Positions 34,239-44,276 of a stretch of DNA of 64,000 nucleotides are shown here, one piece after another. The DNA is from Apodospora peruviana. Its lineage: Eukaryota; Ascomycota; Sordariomycetes; Sordariales; Lasiosphaeriaceae. Numbering within the stretch: position 1 is the stretch's first letter; each line of letters starts with the position of its first letter. Below the pieces are notes generated by a model that was not told the origin of the DNA, searched no databases, and saw nothing but the letters and a program-made list of their open reading frames with translations. Both the position numbers and the translations under genes were made by a program. The stretch spans positions 2,232,001-2,296,000 of the forward strand of contig JAUEDM010000005.1 in assembly GCA_033439685.1 (NCBI GenBank), given 5' to 3'.

Positions 34239-35718
34239 CTAATTCTTGGCCCAAGGCGCCTTAGTCACAGCAAACTGATTATTCGCCATGCCCGGTGTCC
34301 CCTTTGGAAACTCAGTTGGGACTGGCGGTGCGGCAACCTCACTTGGAGGAAACCCCGTCCTCGCCCACGGCGCTGCAATCGGAGGGGCCGCCATCGGCCT
34401 GGAAGTACTGGCAGCAGAGATCCCAACCCCACCGCTTCCACTGCTACCGGAAACGCCAGAAGCAATAGGCTGGTTCGTCATGTGAACCGACCTCACGACC
34501 GGCACGTTCACAGCATTCGGATCCGTGTCCCACGAAAACAGCGACCCGAACGGGAAATGTTGGACGACCGGAAATTTGGACAGCACCTCGGCGTTGAACA
34601 TCTTGACCATGCCCTTGTTGATCTTGCCCCAGCCGTCCTTGATGCCCGAGACATCAAACAGGATGGGGCTGTGCTCCCAAAAGGGGCCCTTCTTGACGTC
34701 GTTAATGAAGCCGACGGCCGAGAAATACATGTTGTCGTCGCGGTGGGCGGCGACCGCAGCCGCCTTGACGATGTCGGCGGGTTTCGGCGCGCCGGGGCAG
34801 GAGCCCTCTAGGGGCATCGCCTCGGTCTCGGTGATGGGACGGGTGAGTTGGGCCGACCCAAAGATGTACGGCATGAACGAGTGGTCGTCGAGGCCCCAGA
34901 CGCCATGGGAGCCGGCGGGCTCGAGGGTGTACGTGAGGATCAGGCGGCGGACGACCTTGAGGTAGCTGTACACAAACAGATTAGTAACCGTATAACGCGA
35001 TATATATGGAACTGGTGGCTTACGGTTCAAGAACCCCCAGCACAATACTCCGCTCAATCTCTCCAGGAGAGGTCTCTCCGCTGTTGCCCCCCTCAAAAGC
35101 ACCCAACTTCCACAGACAACCCAGGAAGGCAACAAAGCTCAACTCATGGCCCGTCCCATAGTCCAAGCGCTGCGAACTACCAAAGCCACCAAGGAAATAC
35201 GCCCTCAGCTCGACCAGCGGCCCTTTTTCTTCACTACTACCGCCTGCGCCACCAAACTTTAGTAAACCGGCAGGCAAAAACTCTTTGAGCAGCCCATCCA
35301 CCCTCTCATCCAGCAACGAATACCACTTCCGAAACGCAACATTACCGAACCGCCTCGGCCCCTTGTCGGGCGGCGCCTCGTCGGTGATGGCCTCGATTCT
35401 GGTTAATAAACCTTGGAGTCGCTTGACGCTCTCGGGATCGTTGCGCGGAGTGCTGAGGGTGAATGTTTTGGTGCCTGTGGGCAGTTTGCGCGGGCACAGG
35501 GCGCGGTTTAGCTGGAGTACAAAGATGCCGATGTCACGGTAGGCTCTGGAGGTGAGGAAGCGCTCGACATCGCCGCCGGATTCGATGCGCTTGGCGGGGC
35601 GGAGGAAGGTCCAGTGCGGGTTTCCTCCGCGGGGGAGGATCTCAAGTTTAGGAAAGGTTCCCGGACCGGCTTGAGAGGAAGCCATTGTTGGTTGTGGTTG
35701 GGATGTGGGAGGGTCCAT
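34239..35718 (-). CDS. RRD1: PP2A phosphatase activator (PTPA, Rrd1 type)
   Basis: Two exons (35024-35718, 34239-34965) give 473 aa. The start ATG at 35718 (MDPPTSQPQPT) is the furthest upstream in a reasonable leader; the next in-frame ATG, at 35685 (MASSQAG), is an alternative. PTPA blocks are RIESGGDVERFLTSRAYRDIG, GNVAFRKWYSLLDERV, ELRAYFLGGFGSSQRLDYGTGHELSF, WGLDDHSFMPYIFGSAQL and INDVKKGPFWEHSPILFDVSGI. The protein is a peptidyl-prolyl isomerase-like chaperone that helps load metal into PP2A-type catalytic subunits. The Gly/Ser/Pro-rich C-terminal extension of about 90 residues after WGKINKGMVKMF is typical of the Rrd1 branch in moulds. Its start lies 270 bp from the P450 stop on the same strand. 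Confidence 0.94.
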
Positions 35719-35989
35719 GTTTGTGTCGTACTGTGTAAGGTTGGTTCGTCGTTTTGTTTCTTGTGTGAGGTGAGGTTGTGCTATGAGAAGTGTTTGGGGA
35801 CCCCAAGGAGGTTTGGAGTGGGGGGGTCCCAACTGCCCCACTGTCGTCATTGGGCAGGGTGTCTTGTATATTACAGTTACAGTAAGTACAGCACGGGGAA
35901 ACATCCGTGCAGAATACAACAGAACGGTATCACTCGCTTTCCAGGTTCTCGGAAACTTGAAAGAATACAGTTACGGATTATCTTCCATT

Positions 35990-37663
35990 TCACCTGATCA
36001 CATCTTCCTTCTCGTCTGGACCCCAATTCCGACACTCGCCCGCCCTATTCCGAATCAACTTCTCATGAGCACGACTCCTCACGCTCACTTTCACAGGAAA
36101 CGGCTCGCCCGGCTCAAAGGCGTTCAGCTTCGTATCGTCCACCTTCTCTCCATCTCCACCAGCAAAAGAAAAGTCAAAGCAGTACAGCAGCCTCGCAAAC
36201 GCCACAAACAGCTCCTTTTGCGCCAGCTTATATCCAACGCAGTATCTCTTGCCTCCACTAAACGCAAACTGCCACAGATCCTGCTCCATCCCGTGGCCGC
36301 TCTCTCTATCCAACCAGCGCTCTGGCCGAAACTCGTCTGGTCTATCATACCCATTCGTACACACGGGGATGCTGTTGACCAGAAACTCAGTGCCGGCCGG
36401 AAAGCGGTATATCTTCCCGTCGTCCCACTCGAGGTCCATGTCCTCGACCAACACGCGCTGCGGCATCAGTGGCACCGTCGGCCGCCACCGGAGCACTTCT
36501 TTAATGACTGCGCAGAGATACGACATCTGCGGTAGATCGTCCAGACTCGGTAGACGCAGACCACCATCACCACTGCCACACAGCCGATCAAGGTCCCCGC
36601 GAACGCGCTGCATCACCTCGGGATACGATATGCATGCCATCACCCACGCGTTCATCGTCATGCGGGGGTTATCCGCCCCGGCGGACATGAGGAGCATGGT
36701 AAGATACATGGCCCTCTCCTCGGCCGTGCCGGCGTAGCCATGCAGCGCGTGCCGGACGAAGCTAGCTTCATTCTCGTCGTCGGCTATCAGACTCGTCAGC
36801 CCGTCCCACCAGCGACTCATCACCCGGTAGTGAAACCGTCCCATCTCCTCCCAGCGGCGTCGCCAAAACTGCAACGGTCTGGGTACGATCCGTTCCAGCT
36901 GCGGGAAAAAGTCGACCAAATGGCTGTTGATCGACGTCAAGAAGGTAGACGTGACGCGCTGCAGGTCCTGCAGCTCGGCCGTGGTTTTGAGGAGGGGTCG
37001 TCCGGTGATGACCTTGTGCATGATGGCCATCGGGTAGCGGTAGATGTGCCGGTACCACAACTTGGAAGAGTCAAGGAAGGCGCACAGTAGACCTAGACTC
37101 GCCTCGTCGATGATCTGCTCGTGGTCTTTGGTCGCGCCGAGCTGGAGGTGGCCGACCAGACGTCGGCCGACACGCCAGTCGGCCGTCTTTAGTAGGAAGA
37201 AGCGTCGGTTTTGGCTGACCAGCCCGCCGGCGATGGGCATATACGGTCTCTCGTGGACGATGGCGGCTCGTCGGGAGATGATCTCGTTGACTGCGCGCGA
37301 GTTGTTGAGCAGGACCCATGTCTTGGTGCCCATGTGCAGTGTTGTCATGTCACCATATCGGGCTTGTTCGACGAGCTTTGCTGATGCTAAGTTATATCTT
37401 CTTTTTATCGAAACGGGTCTTGAACTTACCCATGGAACCCATTGGCCGCCATTACGAGCTCGAAGCCATGGGAGTAGACTGCCGACGAGAGGCTGGTCAG
37501 CAGGCCCAGGCGGTAAGTTGTAGCGCCCTCTGCCGAAGAAGATATTGCCCCTTTTATGAGGCGGGAGGAACTGGATGTATGCCGCCACCACGAGACAGAG
37601 ACATGACGACACCAAGATGCCAGCAGCGAGGGCCCCGTGCCCGGGTGGCTCGAAGTAGAGCAT
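35990..37663 (-). CDS. Cytochrome P450 monooxygenase
   Basis: Exons 37430-37663 and 35990-37375 give 539 aa. The 54 bp intron starts GTAAGT and ends AAG, and its removal joins QWVPW to LVEQARYGDMTTLHMG. If it were retained the frame would stay open with 18 extra residues, so splicing is inferred. It has an N-terminal membrane anchor (residues about 10-32) and the PPGP hinge. The I-helix reads SAGADNPRMT, where the usual Thr pair is replaced by Asn-Pro. ExxR is EVLR, followed by FRPERW and the haem loop FSGGKRYCVG with Cys at about 457. The enzyme is an ER-bound oxygenase. The fold resembles fungal secondary-metabolism families, but the substrate is unknown. It is the nearest oxidase to the prenyltransferase and reductase genes downstream. 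Confidence 0.9.
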   Translation of the reverse strand: MLYFEPPGHGALAAGILVSSCLCLVVAAYIQFLPPHKRGNIFFGRGRYNLPPGPADQPLVGSLLPWLRARNGGQWVPWVSSRPVSIKRRYNLASAKLVEQARYGDMTTLHMGTKTWVLLNNSRAVNEIISRRAAIVHERPYMPIAGGLVSQNRRFFLLKTADWRVGRRLVGHLQLGATKDHEQIIDEASLGLLCAFLDSSKLWYRHIYRYPMAIMHKVITGRPLLKTTAELQDLQRVTSTFLTSINSHLVDFFPQLERIVPRPLQFWRRRWEEMGRFHYRVMSRWWDGLTSLIADDENEASFVRHALHGYAGTAEERAMYLTMLLMSAGADNPRMTMNAWVMACISYPEVMQRVRGDLDRLCGSGDGGLRLPSLDDLPQMSYLCAVIKEVLRWRPTVPLMPQRVLVEDMDLEWDDGKIYRFPAGTEFLVNSIPVCTNGYDRPDEFRPERWLDRESGHGMEQDLWQFAFSGGKRYCVGYKLAQKELFVAFARLLYCFDFSFAGGDGEKVDDTKLNAFEPGEPFPVKVSVRSRAHEKLIRNRAGECRNWGPDEKEDVIR

Positions 37664-40121
37664 GGTAATGGATAAGTGCTGGCGAGTACTAGTCTTCTCA
37701 GGTATGTTTGTAGTCCAACTTGAGTGAGCATCCCGATGATATTAGGGATCAAAATCCAAGCCCCTCCGCAGCGCTGATGAGCACACAAGTGAGTGTGAGA
37801 CCTTTCCAACGTCCAGGGATCCGACAGAGAAAGAGGGGTAGGTTGATATCCCCAGCCGAGGACTGCGTCGCTATCACAACCATACTCGGTACTTGGCGGT
37901 TCTGGATGAGCAAGTTAACTGCACATCGACATCCGCTACCCCTAACGCACTCGACGTGCCTATACAGTAAGTCCGAACTCTTGCTACAGTCGTAGGAAGT
38001 TTTCTAGCACACCCTCGCTCCTCGACCGGTATGCACATAGGTTGGAATGTGGCTGTTATTCTTGCATTTGTGGCGTCTCGCTAATCTTTATCGTCCATCT
38101 ATCTTTATTGCACAACTCATGCCTGCCTATCTGGTGCATATAGGTATAGTGCCATGTCGGGAAGGATGTAACGCATATGAATGATTCCATTCGTCAACCG
38201 ACCATCGGTAGCAATATGAGTCCGGCTGCCCCTGTTTTTTTTTTTTGCATTATCGAATCGTGGTGGTACTGGAGCTGTGCCTCGTAGGAAGCCTCATGAT
38301 AGCCGAAACCCCCCTCTCTGCCTTTGTTTACTTATTGCTTCATCAGCCCTTGATCCTGGTATAAGAGAGACGGTATCACATGCATCTATATCGGGGTCAT
38401 GCCTTCAACGGTCAATTGAAGGTTGTGTGGTTGCGTTACACTCTTCGAAGGAACGATTCCCAGCGGCGCAGCCAACGGTCCCAGTCTCATCCCGTCCGTC
38501 CCTTGTCCCCGGTCGAGCGTCTCGATCTTATGCATTGCCCCAGCAAAGCAACATTTTACTCGCCTGTCTTTCCATCTGCCGAAAGATTCATCACATGCAT
38601 GCTTTGCTAATATGATCTGCCCTGGCGGATTCGACAGTTGGTTTCGAAATATATATGGGCTCAACGGTCAGCTCAATGCTACACACCACATGCTGACGCC
38701 ACTTCCTTCTTTTTGTGCCAATATCTGTGCTGAGTGGTTCAAGTCGTAGTTTACCTACTTGACGATCGTTGGTTGTGTGTGTGGGGTGTAAAGGGAGAGA
38801 ACATAGGTAATGTACCCGAGTAAGTGCATCTGCAACGTCACGACAAGCTTTGGCTAATTTTCTTATTACACGGAGCAATTAGTTCATGAAAAAGCTTGTA
38901 TCTGACCTGTTACCAGGTAGTACTACTCCCACGGCTTGGCTTTGTTTGCCGAGATTCCTTATCTTGGTGATTATTATTCAAAGGATTTGGTTCTAGGTTT
39001 CTCTATTACCTACATCACCTTAACATAACTGTATCTTGGTTTCAACCTCAACCATGGTCTTCCGGAGACGGTTCGTCTGCAAAACGATTACATCCTTGCA
39101 GTATAATACCCATTCATTGTTGCAACGCATAGTTAAAAAGTCCCACTCCACTCCCCATATCTGAATCCTAGGCGGTACGTTTGAAAGGAGAAAAGAATAA
39201 GTCCGTTCCGTGTCGGTCTCTCTTCGGACGGCAAAGTGCGGGGCAGTTTCTCGACCAGGCAGGTCGTTAACATGTAAGGGGACGGCGCAATGGGAGGACA
39301 GGCGGGCCCTGCCGGGGCCGACGGTGGCGAGAGAGTACCTTACACAAGACTCGGACTTCGGTGCTTTGTGTTTACGCATACATGAACCGATCCGTGCCGG
39401 CCACCCGCTAAAGGTGAATGGTTGTTGCCTTTTTCCCGGGCCACTTTAGTACGTCTATGACCTCAAGACGACCTAGGTACTTACCAGGTAGTCGTCTGTT
39501 TGTCAAACTCGGAATCCTTCAAAACTCGCCGACTGAACCAACCGAGTTCCACTCACAGATCAATATCCGTATCTGGTACCTTGGTGGGCAATGATCTCGG
39601 GCTAATATTCTGACCATCTTGGGCGTTAATCATGAAATGCATTGCCGAGCCAGTCGATGTGCTGGTGACAGGCATCTACTGTTATCATTGATCTGTAACG
39701 ATGAGATGAGCTCACAACCCAGCGAATGTAACCTCTGCAATCAAATTTCAAATTTGACAAAAACGGCCGCTCCCCTTTTTCTTTCTTCCGAATCTCCTGC
39801 GCCGCCCGAGCCAGGAAGCGCCTGACGGTTCCATGAGCGCATATCGCCCGCGGCCCAGGTAATATTCTACATGCTACAGCTCACCCTCTCGCCACTTCAT
39901 GTTGTGTTGTTTTATGTTTAATTACATGTCTATCCCACAGAAGGAGACCTGAGAGTTGCGATATATACTTGTGTGTAGAGAACTAGACCTAGTCTAGATT
40001 CGTTCTAGATTTTTGTTGTTTTTAGTTCCTTCCTTCCTCCTCCGCTTACCCCCTGACCATTCTATGGTTCGGTATATGTACCTAATATGCCAGGCATAGA
40101 TATTACCAACCAACCAGCATC
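37664..40121. other. Long intergenic region
   Basis: About 2.5 kb, AT-richer, with many short TACCTA/TAGGTA motifs and a T-run near 38238. It must hold the promoters of the P450 (minus) and the rhodopsin-domain gene (plus). Frames of about 110 codons (38277-38615, 39020-39379) show no domain. I see no gene here. Confidence 0.5.
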
Positions 40122-41559
40122 ATGTCCGAGCTCGAACCCGACATCTGCCAGGGCGATCCAGAGCTCTGTGCGCAGGGCGGTGACAGCGTCATCGCCTGCT
40201 GCATAGTCTTTGCGGTCCTCTGCACTCTCGTTTTGGGCATGAGATTCGGTGTGCACTGGCTCGATCGCCGGCCGACGAGCCTCGAGGACTGGATCCTCAT
40301 ACCCGCTTGGGTGCTGATGATGGGACTCTGCACCAATGTGATTCTCAGTGCGTCTCTACTTATCTTACCTACCTTACTCAACCAACACCAATGATTTCTT
40401 TGCTGTGTCATGATCATCAATCGTGCTAACAAGACATATAAATAGGTGTAAAAGTAGGCGGCGTCGGCCGGCACGAGGAATACCTGAAAGAATTCGAGCC
40501 CAAGACGCTCACGTCGTGGGCGCAGACACTCTTCGTGACGGAGCTGCTCCACGCCCCCCTGATCGCGCTCGAGAAGTCGTCCATCCTGTTGCTGTACCGG
40601 CGTCTCTTCTCGATCCAGCGCTGGTTCCGCGTGACCACGCTCGCGCTGATCGTCTACATCTGGCTCTGGGCGTTGAGCGAGTGGCTCGTCGCCATCGTCC
40701 AGTGCATACCAGTCGAGTACCAGTGGAACAAGAAGATCCCCGGGGGACATTGCATCAACCAGCTGGCCTACTTCCGGTGGATATGCCTGCCCAACATGCT
40801 GCACGACGTAGCTGTGCTGCTGATTCCGACGCCCATCATCTGGAAGCTACAGACGGGTTTGCGTCAAAAGATGGCCTTGAGCGTTGTGTTTGTGTTGGGA
40901 TCTTTGTGAGTTTCGTGGTCTGATTTTTCTTTTCCACAGAGTCATGGCACTAACATGTTGCAAGTGGTTGCGTTGCATCCCTCATCCGAATGTACTACTT
41001 CTTCAACATGGACGCCTTCAGCGACAAGACGTGGGCGTCCATCCAGCTCATGGCGTGGACCGTCGCCGAGCCGGGCGTCATCCTCATCTGTGCCTGTCTG
41101 CCGGCGCTCTGGCCTCTGTTGCAGCGCTTCATGTCTGGAATCTTCTCTCTTCGCCGGAAAGAGAAATACGGTCACGGATCTCACTCGGTTGGGAACAAGG
41201 CAGGTACAGGCTCCGATAATTCAAGGCGGCGAGGTGGCACCGGTACCGACAATAACACTACGTGGTCTGTTCATGCCGGTGGCCTCCGCCGCAGTCTGGT
41301 CCCTGGGACCAATAACGACTCATTTGTTCCTCTCGGTGATGCTGCCAGTGAAGAGGAGCGTCGTCTAGGCCGCTATGAGATGGGAAGCGTAACCGCGAGT
41401 CACGAACGAGCAAGAGTTGCTACCTTGAACGGAAACGGCATCCACGTAACGAGAATATGGGCTGTTGGTAGCGAGGGACGCACGAGTCCAGGGGAAGGTG
41501 CAATGTCTAATTCATCTGTTGAGTTGATAGTCCAACGGCCACCAACGGGTGCGAGTTGA
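40122..41559 (+). CDS. Fungal rhodopsin-domain (SAT4/PTH11-like) integral membrane protein
   Basis: Exons 40122-40347, 40446-40905 and 40965-41559 join to 426 aa. About seven hydrophobic helices fill residues 20-295. The signature is the one shared by SAT4-type fungal proteins: RRPTSLEDWILIPAW near helix 2, GVGRHEEYL, EKSSILLLYRRLFSIQRWFR, PVEYQWNKKIPGGHCIN, DVAVLLIPTPIIWKLQ and MAWTVAEPGVILICACLPALWPL. No CFEM domain is present. The C-terminal 130 residues are hydrophilic, Gly/Ser/Asn-rich and probably cytosolic. Such proteins are common beside fungal accessory and metabolite genes. A receptor role is known for few of them, so no ligand or function is claimed. The first donor, A|GTGCGT, is supported by the resulting SVKVGGVGRHE join. 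Confidence 0.85.
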
Positions 41560-42402
41560 AAGTCGAGGCTTGTTTGTTTTTGGTTTTATCATATCTCTGT
41601 AGATCTATATAGATAGCTTATTCAGCTGGACGAGTTATCACTACATCCAGTCTCGGGCCTAGGCATAGGGGAACTCTGAGTTGTCATTGAAAGCTGGTAC
41701 TATCTAGTGGGTAGGTATATTAGCAACTTTACTGCTGCGATGGGATCCTACGTCTTGGCGCGACCTGGAGTCGACTCTACAACCAGTATAATAATAATCA
41801 AAATCAATGGGTATCCTGACGGTGATGGATTCCGTAGTGCCGAACTCATCCTCGGGGGCTACTACTTGCTCCCGGACGAGCCAGGCGTACCCTGTGATCG
41901 ACTCGGGCATCTCGATCAACGTATTGCCACCGGGACCCATTGAGCCACTTTACAAAGCAGGAAGTAAATTTCATGATTGGACAAGGTACGCTTACGTGAT
42001 GTGATGCATGATGCAGGTGTCTGGCGTCAAAAAAACAGGTAGTCTATGATTCCAAGATCCACTCGCTGGCTACTCCGGTATCTAACATTGACCCACGGTG
42101 GTTGTATATTTGCTGCACGAGCCTCTTCCGGAAGATAAACACATTGTCCGCGGGTCTAAATCCACCGATCAACACCGGATTGTTCTGGTTTAGGTTCGGT
42201 CAGGGACAATTTTGAAACCATTCCGCTGATCATATAAGTCCCCATCTGATCCATGGCCTCAGATAGAGCTATTATGTCGATATGCATGTCTCTTTTTCGA
42301 ATTCAAAAGAAGAACTTCATCCCAGACAGTATAAAGTAGGTAGCCGCCCATCCATTCCCATCCACCATACACACTTTCCCCAAGCACAATAGTGCCGTAG
42401 AA
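41560..42402. other. Intergenic
   Basis: Spacer before the prenyltransferase. A GC-richer island at 41790-41945 can be read on the minus strand as a peptide rich in ordinary residues (ending ITVRIPIDFDYYY), but it has no partner exons. It may be a relict. No gene called. Confidence 0.4.
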
Positions 42403-43440
42403 ATGGCCTCCGCGCAAGAGAAAACACCCCTTACCTCCGAGTCCTCTCCAAACAAATTCAACTTCTTCCCCCATCTGCCCCCTTACTCCCCTCCAACCAC
42501 CGGGATTCTCTCCAAGCTGCCTCCTTCATGGGTCCCCTATGCCCAGCTCATGCGGCTTGATCGGCCCGCCGGCTTCTACGTCTTCTACCTATCCCATGTC
42601 ATCGGCCTCTTCTACGCCGCATGCATCACCACGCCTCCTCCCAGCGAGGTCGCACGCCTAACCGTCCTCCTGATACCCGTCAACGTCCTCCTGCGCGGTG
42701 CCGCCTGCAGTTTCAACGACACCGTCGACCAGGCCTTTGACCGCCGCGTCGCCCGGTGCCGCCACCGCCCCGTCGCCCGTGGGGCAGTCACCACCACCCA
42801 AGCGCACATCTTTACGGCTTGCCAGCTCCTGTTCGGCTACATCCCCCTCCTGGTTCTCTCGGGTTTCCCTAGAGAGAGCCTCCCGCACGCCGCAGGCATG
42901 GTCACGCTGCTATTTGCGTATGCCTTCATGAAGCGCGGGACCAACTACCCGCAGGTTGTGTTAGGTGTGTCCCTTGCCTGGGCAATCTTTTTCTGCGGTG
43001 CTGCCCTCGGCCTGGACCCCTTTGATTTTTCTTCCCACGGAAAATCGACGCTCGCGCTATTTGGCTCCAATGTGGTCTGGTCGATTACGTACGATACCAT
43101 CTACGCGCACCAGGACGTGGTCGACGACGTCAAGGCCGGGGTAATGAGCATGGCTGTGCGGTTTAGGGAGAGCACCAAGCTGCTCGCCGCAATACTGTCC
43201 GTGATACAGGTTGTGCTATTGGTGGCATGCGGGATTTATGAGAGGGAGACCTTTGGTGGTTTCATATATTTTGTCGGTACGGTTGGCGGAGTAGCTGCTA
43301 CCATGGCGTATTTTATCTACGAGGTGGATTTGAAGAGCCCCGGGAGTTGCGGGAGGTACTTTCATAGGCAGGGTAAGATTGTCGGGGCGGCGTTTTTGAG
43401 TGGCTTGATCGGTGAGTATGTTGTCAAGGTAGTACGGTAG
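42403..43440 (+). CDS. UbiA-type aromatic prenyltransferase
   Basis: Intronless, 345 aa, with about eight to nine membrane helices. The first Asp-rich motif is NDTVDQAFD (from residue 105), the second is YDTIYAHQDVVDD (from about 230), and MRLDRPAG near residue 50 is the usual entry segment. UbiA enzymes use Mg2+ to transfer a prenyl chain from a diphosphate to an aromatic acceptor; COQ2 is the housekeeping member. This protein starts MASAQEKTPLTSESS without a clear mitochondrial presequence. It resembles the 4-hydroxybenzoate-octaprenyltransferase-like enzymes found in fungal meroterpenoid and prenyl-phenol pathways. It lies 840 bp upstream of the NRPS-like reductase on the same strand, so a shared pathway is likely. 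The acceptor and chain length are unknown. Confidence 0.9.
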   Translation: MASAQEKTPLTSESSPNKFNFFPHLPPYSPPTTGILSKLPPSWVPYAQLMRLDRPAGFYVFYLSHVIGLFYAACITTPPPSEVARLTVLLIPVNVLLRGAACSFNDTVDQAFDRRVARCRHRPVARGAVTTTQAHIFTACQLLFGYIPLLVLSGFPRESLPHAAGMVTLLFAYAFMKRGTNYPQVVLGVSLAWAIFFCGAALGLDPFDFSSHGKSTLALFGSNVVWSITYDTIYAHQDVVDDVKAGVMSMAVRFRESTKLLAAILSVIQVVLLVACGIYERETFGGFIYFVGTVGGVAATMAYFIYEVDLKSPGSCGRYFHRQGKIVGAAFLSGLIGEYVVKVVR

Positions 43441-44276
43441 TGGTTGTTTGAGACAAGAAAATGTGTAGCGGCGGTGTTGTTTTTCTCGTGCTATTGTCGA
43501 AATTCAGCTTATTAAGGTGCATACCTAGCGGGGGTGGGAATCGTACGGAACTCGGGAGTGACTCGAGTCCAAGGGCTAGTAAGGGGGTTAGGTGTATTTC
43601 TGTCGGTATAATTCTGCCTGTTGTGGAACAGGTTATCCGTCTTGAATACTACCTTCCAAAGCAGGTTCAACGCTGCGGCTCGGATGCAGTATAGGTGCTG
43701 CATGTGCCACAGTATGGATTTGATATCAATATTGACTATTGCCTGTAACGTCTGCGCCATCCTCACACGTCTAATACCACCAACAAGCCGTTAAAAAATC
43801 ACCGAGATGCCGAGCATCCAAGGGTAGATCCATGTCTGGTAGTTCCGTGTCGTCGGTTGGGTGTCTGAGATGGTTTCCCGTTTCCCAGTTTTTCTTGTAT
43901 TTCTCTTTTCTTCTCGGTCCACTCATTCCATGTACCTGTTACACTTAGATCTTACTCAAGATAGACAGATATTAATGCGAGCAACAGTCTTCCATTCGTC
44001 GTTTCGCATTCTGATGTATGCCGATCGTCTCGGACATAGCGGAGACTGCATGTTACTCGGATCACATGGAATCCAAGGAATCCTGCGACTGCCTGTACGA
44101 AATACGGATACGCAGTGAACTCGTAGTCGACAAATGACAAACTCACAGTGTGGATGAATGACAGTTCCCTCATCCACCACCTACTCTGTCACCTACAAGC
44201 ATCCGAACCGTTCTAGGTCACTTGGTTATTCAGTATTTCATTCCCAACTTGGCTGAGTGATGATCATCGGCGGATC
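43441..44276. other. Intergenic
   Basis: Spacer between the prenyltransferase and the NRPS-like gene, carrying the upstream region of the latter. No domain-bearing frame seen. Confidence 0.5.

Noticed and set aside
35720..35919. Longer RRD1 N-terminus from further upstream
   Set aside because: The extra residues have no family similarity and run through the likely 5' UTR; MDPPTSQ is a better start.
40122..41559. Classification as a CFEM-containing PTH11 receptor
   Set aside because: No eight-cysteine CFEM domain exists at the N-terminus; only the rhodopsin-type membrane core is present.
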